This document shows positions 8,112 to 16,257 of a stretch of DNA of 36,247 bases, one piece after another. The stretch covers positions 1 through 36,247 of the forward strand of contig JAJDYL010000155.1 in NCBI GenBank assembly GCA_022825195.1, written 5' to 3'. The DNA comes from Alphaproteobacteria bacterium (lineage in GTDB: Bacteria; Pseudomonadota; Alphaproteobacteria; Bin95). A program made the translations under genes and the position numbers. Within the stretch, counting starts at the first letter, position 1; the number at the start of each line of letters is the position of its first letter. The notes below the pieces were generated by a model that was not told the origin of the DNA, ran no database searches, and saw nothing but the letters and a program-made list of their open reading frames with translations.

Positions 8112-9692
8112 TCAGGTCTCGGCCATTGCGTGGGTGGCGGAGCGAATGAGGGAGATCACGTTCGGCTGAATTCGAAGATGGGCTTTGCCGGGTCCCGGTC
8201 CGGGGGACATGTCGACATGGTCGAGGAACTCGGCAAGTTCGATGGTTGCCGGTATTCGGATTTCGGGGGCGCCGGTTTCTATGGCGGACTGGATCCGACG
8301 GGCGCTTTCAATGAGGACAGGACGGATGTCGCGGCTTTCAGACTGCAGTGGGGAGCGGTCTGCGTTGCGGGCGAGTTCGGCTTTCAGTTCGGCGATTTCC
8401 TGGGTTAGTAGCATGATTCGTTCCCGCATTTCCGGGATGTCGGTCCCGGTTTCCACGGCCGTTATGAGGCGGCGTTGGCGAAGGCTGCGGTCGGTAATTT
8501 CGGCTTCAAGATGCGCGCGGGCTTCCACGATGCGGTTTTGCGCTTCCTGAACGATGCGATCCCATTGCTTGCGGCGGCGGATCCAGGAGACGAGCTGGCG
8601 GGCGCACAGAAGGTCGACGTTGCGCAGGACGAAGGTGCTGGCGGAGCATGCGCTGCTGGTTTTGCTCGACTGGCAGGCCCATCGATTGTGGGCGATGGTG
8701 CGAACGGGACCTTTGCAGATTGAACATCGCAGCAACGGTGTAAGGGGCATGGCGCCCCTAGCGAGGGCCGGGACGCCGGGCAGGCGCGTGCGGGGACGGG
8801 ACCGGGCATGGAGCCGTTCCTGGGCGGCTTCCCAGGTTTCGTCGTCTATGATCCGGAGATGGGGAGCGGGCACAACGGTCCAACGCTTGCGCGGGGTCGT
8901 GCGGGTGGTTCGTCTGGCGGTAGCTGGATTGATGGCGGACTCCGTCAGGCCGAATATGACTTGGCCCCTGTAAAGGGGGTTGGAAAGAATCCCGGTGCTG
9001 CGATGGATACCGGTCAGTCTGGAGTGGTGCCAGGCTTTGGCGCTGCGGGGCGGTGGGAGGTTTTCGTCATTCAGGAGTCTGGCGATGGCCCGCGCGGAGG
9101 CTCCCTCGTTATAGAGGCGGTAAATTCTCCGGACGATCGGAGATGTGTGCGGATCGACCTCGCGGAGGCCGCGAACCACCGTTGAGCCTTCGATACGGTT
9201 GATTGAGCGGTAGCCGTAGGCGGGTGGACCGACCTGGCGACCGGACTCTATGACGCCGATCAGTCCGCGCCGGGTCTTGGCGGACAGGTCTTTCAGGAAT
9301 ACCGCGTTCATGGTGCCCTTGAAGCCCACGAGGAATTGATCGACGACGCGCTCTTGAATGGTGAGGATGGAAATCTGGAGATAGTCGAGCTGCTCGTAGA
9401 TATATGTGATGTCGTGCTGGCCCCGGCTGAGGCGGTCCATCGATTCAGCGCAGATTGCGGTGATGGAGTAGCGTTGGCAATCGTTGAGCATGGACTGGAG
9501 GCCGGGCCGCACTTTCGCCGTCGCTCCGGTCAACTTGGCGTCGGCATATTCAGCAAAGACAGTGCCTCCGAGATCGGCGACCAGGCGTCGACATTCGCGA
9601 AGCTGGTCGTCGATGGATTTCGGGTTCTGGTGATGGGAGGAATAGCGTGCGTAGAGAGCTACTCGGGACAGGTCGGGGACGTTATCGAGCAT
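8112..9692 (-). CDS. large serine recombinase
   Basis: The 526-residue protein has three parts. The resolvase catalytic domain (about 10-150) has YARYSSHHQ with likely nucleophile S18 and the SxDRLSRG motif at 84-91. A recombinase domain follows (about 170-290; PPAYGYRSI, SARAIARLLNDE, ILSNPLYRGQ). Then come a zinc-ribbon segment (LRCSICKGPV ... CQSSKTSSACSAS) and a coiled coil rich in Arg and Glu from about 380 to 450. This is the architecture of phage and ICE integrases of the large serine type. It is a plausible mover of this element. Its attachment sites usually flank the gene, but I could not identify a crossover site. It is preceded by a 50-residue frame whose stop lies three bases before this start. 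Confidence 0.93.
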   Translation of the reverse strand: MLDNVPDLSRVALYARYSSHHQNPKSIDDQLRECRRLVADLGGTVFAEYADAKLTGATAKVRPGLQSMLNDCQRYSITAICAESMDRLSRGQHDITYIYEQLDYLQISILTIQERVVDQFLVGFKGTMNAVFLKDLSAKTRRGLIGVIESGRQVGPPAYGYRSINRIEGSTVVRGLREVDPHTSPIVRRIYRLYNEGASARAIARLLNDENLPPPRSAKAWHHSRLTGIHRSTGILSNPLYRGQVIFGLTESAINPATARRTTRTTPRKRWTVVPAPHLRIIDDETWEAAQERLHARSRPRTRLPGVPALARGAMPLTPLLRCSICKGPVRTIAHNRWACQSSKTSSACSASTFVLRNVDLLCARQLVSWIRRRKQWDRIVQEAQNRIVEARAHLEAEITDRSLRQRRLITAVETGTDIPEMRERIMLLTQEIAELKAELARNADRSPLQSESRDIRPVLIESARRIQSAIETGAPEIRIPATIELAEFLDHVDMSPGPGPGKAHLRIQPNVISLIRSATHAMAET

Positions 9693-9695
9693 AAA

Positions 9696-9848
9696 TCAGT
9701 CCATGGTATCGCAAGCGGCGCGGGTGATGCCGCGACCCGGCCGTATATCGAAGCCTACCGAATTGAGTATTATGTGCAAAAGCGTGAAGGCTTTTGGTTG
9801 AATTTCGTCGAAGAGCGGGGGAGGGACGCTAGCGCGTTTGGCGTTCAT
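9696..9848 (-). CDS. small hypothetical protein upstream of the recombinase (50 aa)
   Basis: The frame begins MNAKRASVPPPLFDEIQ, has a hydrophobic centre (AFTLLHIILNSVGFDI), and ends TGA three bases before the recombinase ATG. The spacing suggests translational coupling. There is no clear ribosome binding site of its own. I do not recognise it. It could be a recombination directionality factor by position, but no helix-turn-helix is evident, so that is only a possibility. It may also be a chance frame. Confidence 0.35.
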   Translation of the reverse strand: MNAKRASVPPPLFDEIQPKAFTLLHIILNSVGFDIRPGRGITRAACDTMD

Positions 9849-9890
9849 CGTTGCCAGTTCTGAAGGGTGGGAATGGATCGGTCTCGCCCG

Positions 9891-10253
9891 TCATTTCCGT
9901 GATGTCGTCAGGAGTTCTGCGGTCTTGCGGATGGGGGCGTCGAGGTTGCGGTTGATCCGTTCGGTGGGGACGGCCCGATGGAAGAGGTCAGCGTGCGCGC
10001 ACACGAATATGTGCTTGTGGTTTCGCCGGCGGAGCGGCTCTATCGGCCACTGTTTGTTGAAGCGGACCTCGCCGGTCTAGGTTCGGCCGATTCTGGTCTG
10101 GCGCGTCAGGCCTCGCCGGGGAGCGTGGTTCTTCGGTCGGTTTGCGGCGCTGCGGACAGCGTAGCAGAGTCGGCAGCCTGGGGTTGCGGCGCTGCAGCCG
10201 GTGATGGGGTTCCAGATCTCGCCCGTCCGCTCGATGAGGATGTGCATAGCCAT
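9891..10253 (-). pseudogene. DUF5131 (phage Gp37/Gp68-like) gene with an in-frame amber codon
   Basis: The N-terminus reads IERTGEIWNPITGCSAATPGC followed by RLCYA. That is the DUF5131 start, in which WNPxTGC and CxxCY cysteines are conserved. The frame meets TAG at 10079-10077 and continues without interruption as TGEVRFNKQW, then HIFVCAHADLFHRAVPTE. In relatives the word before TGEV is usually tryptophan, so TGG to TAG explains the stop. The segment after DLFH resembles the family's NSMSDLFHEAVP motif, with several changes. A second stop (TGA, 9893-9891) truncates the rest, as the family is normally well over 200 residues. The gene is therefore a decaying prophage remnant. Confidence 0.75.
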
Positions 10254-10257
10254 GATG

Positions 10258-10527
10258 GCCGCGGGACAGCAGGCGTGCGCTAAAGCCGGCGCCGTTCTGC
10301 AGATCGATGATCTCGTCGGCGACTTTCTGGGGGGTCGTTTGGCGAATACGCGTTCCCATTCATCATCGAAGGCGTAGCCGCCCCAGTCGTCGATATCGCC
10401 GGTGTCTCGCGTCGAAGACCGACCGCCATGACTTGCGCGGCGCGGCGAGACCGGCAACCGTTGCGGGGAGCGTGGCGATGGCCGCCGGAACTGCCGACAA
10501 CAAGCCGAGGAAGCGCCGGCGCTTCAC
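10258..10527 (-). pseudogene. degenerate gene with twin-arginine-like N-terminus
   Basis: A GTG at 10527 overlaps the stop of the 80-residue gene (GTGA) and reads VKRRRFLGLLSAVPAAIATL, resembling a Tat-type signal sequence (RRxFL). After about 35 residues the frame turns unnatural and meets two TGA codons. The neighbouring frame reads naturally there (GDIDDWGGYAFDDEWERVF). Later the first frame becomes natural again (KVADEIIDLQNGAGFSARLL). A pair of compensating small indels would restore one protein of about 90 residues. Alternatively two short genes overlap. The homologue is unknown. The position between prophage-like genes suggests a decaying phage gene. Confidence 0.4.
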
Positions 10528-10766
10528 GCGGCTTCCTTTTGCGGCGCCGGGCGATCGATGTCGGGCGGCCAGTCCACGCCGGCGGGCCAGTGGTCCGAGA
10601 ACCACTGCACGACCCGCGCGGCGCGGCGGGTGGTGATGTCGTGGCCGCGGGCGAGGCGGGCGTGCGTATCGCCATGCGCCGTCGCGTAGGTCGACACGGT
10701 TGACACCGTAAGGCCTCGCGCCGATGCGTAGAGCTCGATCAATCGCAGCAGGGAATCGGTAGTCAT
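10524..10766 (-). CDS. small prophage-type protein, possible HTH (80 aa)
   Basis: It starts MTTDSLLRLIELYASARGL. A helical segment (TVSTVSTYATAHGDTHARLARGHD) is followed by TTRRAARVVQWFSDHWPAG. This arrangement is familiar from small proteins next to phage repressors in alphaproteobacterial prophages, where they may be DNA-binding. It is divergent from the repressor-like gene at 10847, and the 80-bp gap between them has two palindromes, which fits a genetic switch. A Cro-like role is therefore plausible but not proven. The stop overlaps the GTG of the next, decayed gene. A TTGACT -35-like hexamer lies about 30 bp upstream of the start. Confidence 0.6.
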   Translation of the reverse strand: MTTDSLLRLIELYASARGLTVSTVSTYATAHGDTHARLARGHDITTRRAARVVQWFSDHWPAGVDWPPDIDRPAPQKEAA

Positions 10767-10846
10767 ACCGATACAATCGGCGGATTTCCCGGTAAAGTCA
10801 ATTATTTTCGGCGCATATGCCGAAAATATATCGCTATATTTACCGA
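10767..10846. promoter_or_regulatory. divergent promoter/operator region
   Basis: This 80-bp AT-rich gap separates the 80-aa gene from the repressor-like gene. It holds a perfect 9-bp inverted repeat, ATTTTCGGC / GCCGAAAAT with a 6-bp spacer (10804-10827). A second repeat is CCGAT-ACA-ATCGG (10768-10780). An outer pair is CGGTAAA / TTTACCG. TATATT at 10835-10840 would put the start of transcription at or next to the ATG at 10847, so the repressor mRNA may be leaderless. These are the expected sites for the product of the rightward gene. Confidence 0.6.
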
Positions 10847-11380
10847 ATGGACCAAATCGAGATTGTCACAGCCGTCCAGCAGGCGGTGGATCGCGCTGGC
10901 GGCAAACCTTACACAATAGAGCGGCGCTTCCGGTTGCCAGAGGATTCTATTCGGAACATCCTGAAGGGGGTTGAGCCGGGTACATTTAGGATGGCCAATA
11001 TCTGCGCCGCCCTCGGCTTGGAGTTCTACATCGGCCCGCCGCGAGAAGCGCTGGCTCCACTCGCGGTTGAGGAGGACTCGGCGAGAGCGCAGCTACAAAA
11101 GCGTCTCCATGACGATCCCACGCCAGTGCGATCCGCCCAGGAGTACGGCATCGCGTCGCCGGTTGTTGACCGGGAGATCGCCGCGGTGATCGCCGTGCTG
11201 GCCGACGAGTACGAGGAGCTCGACACCGTGCGTCGCGCCGGCTTGCTCACTCGGTTCCGATCGTTCTTTCCAGACCTGAGAGAGAAAGAGCGGTCGCTCG
11301 CGAGGATCGTCGCATGGCTCGGCTGGCGCGATGTTGAGGGGCGCACCTCGGGCGGTGCGCGGGTGAGGGGGGAACGATAA
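10847..11380 (+). CDS. HTH transcriptional regulator, phage-repressor-like (177 aa)
   Basis: The N-terminus (IEIVTAVQQAVDRAGGKPY, then TIERRFRLPEDSIRNILKG) fits an Xre-type helix-turn-helix with recognition helix around residues 25-40. It continues MANICAALGLEFYIGPPRE, the usual link in CI/C2-like repressors of alphaproteobacterial prophages. No Ser-Lys S24 protease domain follows, so it is probably not cleaved in an SOS manner. The rest is helical (VVDREIAAVIAVLADEYEEL). The ATG at 10847 is chosen over the one at 10817, because the latter lies in the operator palindrome and codes for an unnatural peptide. The divergent arrangement suggests autoregulation. Confidence 0.7.
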   Translation: MDQIEIVTAVQQAVDRAGGKPYTIERRFRLPEDSIRNILKGVEPGTFRMANICAALGLEFYIGPPREALAPLAVEEDSARAQLQKRLHDDPTPVRSAQEYGIASPVVDREIAAVIAVLADEYEELDTVRRAGLLTRFRSFFPDLREKERSLARIVAWLGWRDVEGRTSGGARVRGER

Positions 11381-11394
11381 AACAGCTGGCGTTG

Positions 11395-11856
11395 ATGATC
11401 GGCTTGCTTGCGATGTTGGCAGTCGCGCAGCTCGCGGCTGCTGAATCCAGGAACTGCTCCAGTCTTCAGAAATGCGCCATGCTCACCGACGATAAGAACC
11501 GCCTGGCCTGCTACGACGGGTTGTTTCGCGCCGCCACGGAAGAGGCTGGCAAGCCGACTGGAGGTGTCTGGGGCAGCGATACGGAATCCGAAGAGGCCGC
11601 TGCGCAGAAGAGAGTCCTAGCGATCGTAATGCGGCGATGCCGACGAGAAATGCAGGCTTACGGTAGCGTCATGGTCAAGGCTTGCGTCGATCAGGACATG
11701 GCTGCTTACCGCGCATTGCTGGACTATCCGCCCGAGCATCTGTCGATCCAGGCGAGATGCACCGGCCAGATGGCCCAGTACGGCTGGGCGATGGTGAAGG
11801 CCTGCGTCGATCAGGACGTCGAAGCCGAGCGTGCGCTGAGAGGCATGCGCCAGTAG
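11395..11856 (+). CDS. secreted Cys-containing repeat protein (153 aa)
   Basis: The N-terminus MIGLLAMLAVAQLAAA is a signal peptide with likely cleavage before ESRNC. The mature protein starts with a small Cys segment (NCSSLQKCAMLTDDKNRLACYD). It ends with two copies of a unit C..(E/Q)M..YG..MVKACVDQD..A..AL, the first at about 81-112 and the second at about 124-151. The paired cysteines suggest disulphides in the periplasm or outside the cell. The start is unsure. TTG directly before the ATG, or CTG further up, are possible, and the ribosome binding site (GGGGGGAA) is about 20 nt away from this ATG. It follows the repressor-like gene by 14 bp and may be cotranscribed as a lysogeny-expressed factor. 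Function unknown. Confidence 0.65.
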   Translation: MIGLLAMLAVAQLAAAESRNCSSLQKCAMLTDDKNRLACYDGLFRAATEEAGKPTGGVWGSDTESEEAAAQKRVLAIVMRRCRREMQAYGSVMVKACVDQDMAAYRALLDYPPEHLSIQARCTGQMAQYGWAMVKACVDQDVEAERALRGMRQ

Positions 11857-12206
11857 GACAGGGTCCCGGTTTGCCCAATCATGACTCCAGTGAAACGGGT
11901 TGGGTCCCGGTTTCCATTTCTGCCCGTCGCCGCTGCGCGCTTTCACATGAGCATTGCGTGGCCTGCGATCCCGCCACTGTCCCTGTAGTCCCGCATCATC
12001 CCACCAAACCGGGAGCCTGACTCCAAACATTCCACTTGGTTACAGTCAGGATCGGCGTTCGGGAGCAGGGTGGTGGTGATTTCGGTTCCGTCCAATCCTG
12101 GGTCTATATGGGCTCGTCCGTCACGAGGTGGGAGATTTCAATGCGGACGGGAAGCCTTGCGCCGGGCATGTGCGGTTCTCCGTTGGAGGTCTCGGAGGGA
12201 TGGAAG
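11857..12206. other. 350-bp stretch without a supported gene
   Basis: I find no supported gene here. GGGTCCCGGTTT occurs twice (11861-11872 and 11902-11913), and a partial inverted copy (AAACCGGGA) lies near 12005. A short frame reading GDFNADGKP recalls an FG-GAP repeat, but it is isolated. Confidence 0.4.
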
Positions 12207-12381
12207 TTATCGGCAGGCGCGCCGCCAACAGTCAGCCCGGGCTTCGGCCTCGCTGCAGAATCAGCGCTCGCCTTTCAAAGTGTTTATGCGGCTCTGGTCG
12301 CAATAGTACCCGCGGGGGACGTGGTAGATGCGTCCGGAGTCGCTGATATTCCCCTTGATGCGGCATAAGGAGCTTGCCTGG
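12207..12381 (-). pseudogene. fragment of a GNIS/GERWFCSEAEAR-motif protein with an opal stop
   Basis: The minus-strand frame reads CRIKGNISDSGRIYHVPRGY, then DQSRINTLKGER, a TGA stop at 12263-12261, then FCSEAEARADCWRRACR and TAA. The C-terminal tail GNIS..GRIYH.P...Y..T.I...GERWFCSEAEARAAGWR is a well-known module of small alphaproteobacterial nuclease-like and secreted proteins. The stop falls exactly where its tryptophan should be (TGG to TGA). No start or N-terminal domain is visible upstream, so only the tail survives. The fragment is a relic lying between the secreted protein and the TonB receptor. Confidence 0.7.
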
Positions 12382-12428
12382 GGGGAGGGTGTGGCTTGTT
12401 AGCACCGGTGTAATTCTCAAATGGTCTC

Positions 12429-14996
12429 TCAGAACCGCATGTTGAGGGTGAGGAAGAAGGTGCGGCCCCAGCCGGCGGCGGTGGGCCCGTCGGTCGAGGA
12501 GGGGTTGGCGGTGTCCGTCGTGAGCAGCTCGTCGGTGAGGTTGAACACGCCCGCGGAGACCCGGGCGCCGTCCAGTCCCAGCGGGTCGGCCCAGTCCACC
12601 GACAGGTCGTGGCCGGTCCAGGACTTGAACTCCCCGGTGGCGGTCTGGTTCTTGAAGCCGGCGCGGTAATTGGCGGTCCAGATGGCGGTCAGACTGCCGC
12701 GCCGCGCCAGGAACCCGAGCCTGACGGCGTTCCGGACAATGGGATTTCGAACCTTCGCGCCCGCGACCCGCAGCTCGGTGCCGAGGACATGGCGCCAGGC
12801 GCCGCGCATGCCGACAACGCCCCAGCCCGTTCTCATGCCGCCGCCGAACCGGGTATTGATGCCCGAGATTTCGCCCTCGACGACATTCTCGTAGCCCCGG
12901 TGGATGGTGATGTCGCCGCCATTGCGCTCGATGCAGTTCTCCCTGGCGTCGCCCTCGCATTCGGGCAGGGTCAGCATGGCGTGGGTGGCGGTGTTGGTCC
13001 CCACTCCCTTGGAGTTCGAGAGCCGGTACCATTCCGCGGCCAGGAAGAACGGCCCCCGGCGCGCCTCGGCGCCGAAGGCGAGCCTCTCCGCCTTCACGGG
13101 ATCGAGGTTCGGGTTGCCTGTCAGCTCCTGCGTCACCTGCCGGACGTTGGGCGCCGGGCATGTGCGCGGCGGAGGGCCGGCGCCCGGGTCGCACAGGATG
13201 TAGGGATGGCCCTGGGCCTCGGTAGCGTAGAGATCCGACATGGAGGGCGACCTCTCCGCCGCGCTGAAGGAGCCGCGCAAGGTGAAGATGCCGGTCGGGC
13301 GGTATTCGGCCCCGGCGCGCCAGGAGCCCAGCCCCCCCACATCGTCGAGTTCCGTTGCGCGGCCCGCGACCCTGAGGTCCACCTTCTCGGCCACCGGCAG
13401 CGACATGTCCGCGAAGGCCGCGGCGGTTTCGCGCTCGCCGGCATAGCTGACCCCGCCGGACCCGAGCACCTCGGTCACCCTGTGGGTCCCGCCGTCCTTG
13501 TCGCGATAGCGCAGGAGGTCATGCGCTTCGAACCCGCCCAGTTCGACCCCAGCCGTCCATGCCGCATCGCGGCCGCCCATCGCGAAGCCGGATCCCTCAA
13601 GCGCGAACCGGGCCGACAGGCTCTCGACGCCGGCATCCCTTTCCTGCGTCAGGCTGCTATCCCTTATGGCCTCCCAATGTCCTGCCCTTTCGTCGTCAGT
13701 CCCATCGGGAAACGGGTTTAGCGGATTCACGAGGTCGTACCTTCCGGTCCGAACGGCGTCCTGGATTGTCGGGCCGTGCACGAGGGTGTTGCCGATCGTG
13801 GAACTGTCGAACCGGTAGGCATCGACGCGCGCATCGTAGCCGAGGTCTTCCGCCAGGCGGCCCTCGACGCCCAGGGAGATGTCGTATTCCTCGCTTTCCG
13901 TCACCCAGTCCCGGTTGCCGTGGCCCACGAAACGGTGCCCGATGGAGAACGCATCTTCATCGTCGTCAGCAACATCACTTTCACCAGGAAATGCGTCGTT
14001 GATCGCATCCAGCAGATCCTGGTTCGTGACGCCGTCTGCGTCTTTGATGGAAATGGAAAACACATCGACCGAAGGCGCGTAGCGAAACGCCGAATCGCTC
14101 TGCGTGATGTTCAGGTCCAGATGCAGTTCGGCGTCGTCGCCGAGGGGATGGTCGAGGTCCAGAATGGCGCTCTGCTGCTCATAGCTGGCGGCATCCCACC
14201 AGATGTCGCCGAAGGCGAAGCCGCAGCCCTTGTCGCCCGAGGTGATGCCGGCCGGGTTCGTGCCCGGGACATAGCCGTGCGCCGGGTCGCAGTCCCCCAG
14301 CGCTGCCGACCTTGTCGGTAGAGGGTCGCCGTCCTCGTCCCTCTCCCGCTGGATGACTGTTTCGCCAGCTGTGTTCGTCACCTCCTCCAGCGGGACGACG
14401 AAGACCGTGTTGCCGCTGATGCTGACATTCTTCATCTGGCTGAACTCGCCGTCCTCGACCCATTCGGAGCGGCTGTGAACCCGCTCGCTGCCGGGGGTTT
14501 CCTGACGGTCGAGGATATCCACGCCAAGCGTCATGCGCCCCTTGCCGAACGCGCCGCCCCAGAAGGCGCTGCCCTGCCAGGCTTCGCCACCCTCCCGGCT
14601 CGGCGCCCGCGCGACCGCGCGGGTCTCGAAGCCGTCCAGGTCCTTCCTGAGCACGATATTGAGCGCGCCGCGCACCGTGCCGCCGACAGAGCCCAGGCTG
14701 TCTCCGCCGAGAACCTCGATGCGCTCGATGGCCGAGAGCGGCAGACTTTCCAGATTGCCGCCGGTCGAGGAGTACGGCCTGCCATCGACCAGCACCAGCA
14801 GGTTCTGCCCGCCGGTCAGGAAGTAGCGGGTTATGCCCGTGTCCAGCAGTTCCTGCAGCGTCTGGGAGCCCGACCGCTCGATGAAGTCGCGGTTGTATGT
14901 GGCGACGACGCGCGGCACCGGCGCAAGCGGGCCGGCATGGGCGCTATGGACCGCCAGCGCGGCGAGAACGGCAAGCGACACCAGAAAGGTCTTCAT
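12429..14996 (-). CDS. TonB-dependent outer-membrane receptor (855 aa)
   Basis: The protein has a signal peptide ([21 protein letters not shown]). A plug domain covers about 25-140 ([49 protein letters not shown]). A long beta-barrel ends in FFLTLNMRF, with the C-terminal Phe typical of outer-membrane proteins. Family members import iron chelates, cobalamin or other large substrates with TonB energy; the substrate cannot be read here. The first plug strand and a clear TonB box are missing, so the N-terminus is shorter than usual. AGGAG lies about 5 nt upstream of the start. The reading frame is open upstream into an IS66 transposase relic. Four Cys in the barrel (CDPAHG, KGCGF, CDPGAG, RTCPAP) suggest loop disulphides. 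No transporter partner genes are adjacent. Confidence 0.88.
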   Translation of the reverse strand: MKTFLVSLAVLAALAVHSAHAGPLAPVPRVVATYNRDFIERSGSQTLQELLDTGITRYFLTGGQNLLVLVDGRPYSSTGGNLESLPLSAIERIEVLGGDSLGSVGGTVRGALNIVLRKDLDGFETRAVARAPSREGGEAWQGSAFWGGAFGKGRMTLGVDILDRQETPGSERVHSRSEWVEDGEFSQMKNVSISGNTVFVVPLEEVTNTAGETVIQRERDEDGDPLPTRSAALGDCDPAHGYVPGTNPAGITSGDKGCGFAFGDIWWDAASYEQQSAILDLDHPLGDDAELHLDLNITQSDSAFRYAPSVDVFSISIKDADGVTNQDLLDAINDAFPGESDVADDDEDAFSIGHRFVGHGNRDWVTESEEYDISLGVEGRLAEDLGYDARVDAYRFDSSTIGNTLVHGPTIQDAVRTGRYDLVNPLNPFPDGTDDERAGHWEAIRDSSLTQERDAGVESLSARFALEGSGFAMGGRDAAWTAGVELGGFEAHDLLRYRDKDGGTHRVTEVLGSGGVSYAGERETAAAFADMSLPVAEKVDLRVAGRATELDDVGGLGSWRAGAEYRPTGIFTLRGSFSAAERSPSMSDLYATEAQGHPYILCDPGAGPPPRTCPAPNVRQVTQELTGNPNLDPVKAERLAFGAEARRGPFFLAAEWYRLSNSKGVGTNTATHAMLTLPECEGDARENCIERNGGDITIHRGYENVVEGEISGINTRFGGGMRTGWGVVGMRGAWRHVLGTELRVAGAKVRNPIVRNAVRLGFLARRGSLTAIWTANYRAGFKNQTATGEFKSWTGHDLSVDWADPLGLDGARVSAGVFNLTDELLTTDTANPSSTDGPTAAGWGRTFFLTLNMRF

Positions 14997-15500
14997 GGCA
15001 ACTCCTATCCGTCTGTCGGCCGATACTGTCGGACTCTCCGGAATTATCGCCACTCGATCCCGGTATGTCAAAACGGCCGGCGGCCTCATACCAAGATGTT
15101 CGATACAAAACTCATGCTCCGGCGCGCTGCCGCCCGCACCCGCCCCACCCCGGTTCGCGTCCGGTATGCCTGCGGCGGCCTCCGCCAATGTCGGGGCGGC
15201 CGCCGGGAGACCGGCGGAAGTGTCAGGTGGAATGAGCCCCTCCGTCCAGACAACCAGAGGCGCAAAATCCACGCCCTCGTCCAACGCAGGCAAAACCGGG
15301 CGACCTTCCCGAGCCTTGCGACGCCAGTCCGACAGATGGCTCGGACGCAGATCGTAACGCTGAGCCACCGATCTCACCGGCGCACCCGGCTCCAGCGTCT
15401 CCGCAACAATCCGCGCCTTCAACTCATCCGGCCAGCGCCGCCGACCCTTCACTCCTCCTATCACCTTGATATTGCTGACGAACTCCGCAGTGCGCTCCAT
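14997..15500 (-). pseudogene. IS66-type OrfA (TnpA) relic, open into the receptor gene
   Basis: The frame starts [17 protein letters not shown] helix-turn-helix follows ([20 protein letters not shown], then [20 protein letters not shown]), then DFAPLVV. This is the signature of IS66-family OrfA. After about residue 80 similarity fades into Pro/Ala/Gly-rich sequence. There is no stop before the receptor ATG, so the frame would yield one fused product of more than 1000 residues. The IS66 orfB and orfC are absent. The receptor has its own ribosome binding site, so fusion is not required for its expression. Confidence 0.75.
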
Positions 15501-15585
15501 GGAGAAACTCCCAAACCTTCTCTTGCGCGTAACGGAGTCTCAAATCAAATGGCCAACCGGAAGGTGCCTCAGCCGCATCGCTTAC
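14997..15585 (-). mobile_element. truncated IS66-family element, left end
   Basis: The minus strand beginning at 15585 reads GTAAGCGATGCGGCTGAGG, with the GTAAGCG start typical of IS66 terminal repeats, 85 bp upstream of the orfA start. Only this end and orfA remain. The inner junction with the receptor lies somewhere between about 15,000 and 15,260. Confidence 0.7.
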
Positions 15586-16257
15586 GGTGAAGCTGCAGCG
15601 GTAGGGCGTGGAATGGTCGGGCCGACAGTCCATTTGCTCATAAAGCGCACGGACGGCAGCGGACCGGCGGTCTCCGCCGTGGGCGGCTTTCTCATATCTG
15701 CGTTCGTGACGGTGTTTACCGCGGGCAAGCGCCTGCGCCTGCAGCAGGGCGCCGGAAGCGCGACGGGAAGTCGGCGCATTCCGGAACGGGAAAACTGCCG
15801 GACATCCGGTTTACCTGTGCGAAGCGCGTTGGAGCGGTGACGGACAGGACTGCCTGCCGGTCTCCGTCGTTATGGGTGCCTGTTCGCTAACCCCGGGCCC
15901 GTTGGCGCGTCGGTCGGCGTCCCCTGCCGGCCGAGAGCGGGAACCCTGGCGAGGATATCGAATGACCCGGCTTGGAGAGGTTTGCGGAAGCGATGCCCAA
16001 GGGCGGCGGGCTATATCACACAAGCGGAACAAGTGCGTCAGGAAAGCCAAAACGCCTGCGCGATCCGCACAGGAAAAACCAAAGTGCGGGTTGCACCAAC
16101 TTCGGTCGGGCGCGGGCCTGACAATCAAAGTGAGGATTGTACCAACTTTGATTTTTCCGGTACCCGAGGCCACCTCAGCCGGTAACAGAGCGTAGCGCGC
16201 TGCGGCGGCGGTTGCAAGGGGTGAATACATCGGGTCTGCCTGGTCTTGGTGCGCTTG
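15586..16257. other. 672-bp stretch without a supported gene
   Basis: No frame here looks coding on either strand. The only clear structure is the pair of 22-bp repeats at 16081-16148 and the inverted repeat enclosing them. The rest separates the IS66 relic from the partition locus. Confidence 0.5.
16071..16158. repeat. two 22-bp direct repeats within an inverted repeat (candidate centromere or iterons)
   Basis: Copies at 16081-16102 and 16127-16148 match at 19 of 22 positions: AAAGTG, then GG, then TTG(C/T)ACCAACTT, 46 bp apart. Each is an imperfect palindrome bounded by AAAGT and ACTTT. The pair lies inside a larger inverted repeat, GGAAAAACCAAAGT (16071-16085) against ACTTTGATTTTTCC (16145-16158). 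It begins about 100 bp past the stop of the second parB, where plasmid centromeres are often found. The role is inferred from position and symmetry. Confidence 0.5.

Noticed and set aside
9336..9863. Plus-strand frame ending in a natural-looking stretch (IEAYRIEYYVQKREGFWL)
   Set aside because: The upstream part is antisense to the recombinase, and no ribosome binding site or start precedes the stretch.
10077..10079. TAG as a recoded (pyrrolysine-type) codon
   Set aside because: The position is normally Trp, the gene is also truncated later, and no recoding machinery is in the window; decay is simpler.
12128..12346. A plus-strand frame reading GDFNADGKP, suggestive of an FG-GAP/integrin-like repeat
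   Set aside because: Only one short motif fits, no second repeat or start context is visible, and the antisense strand holds a better-supported relic.
15811..16230. Minus-strand 139-aa frame across the 22-bp repeats
   Set aside because: It is composed of translations of the repeats and low-complexity sequence and has no family signature.
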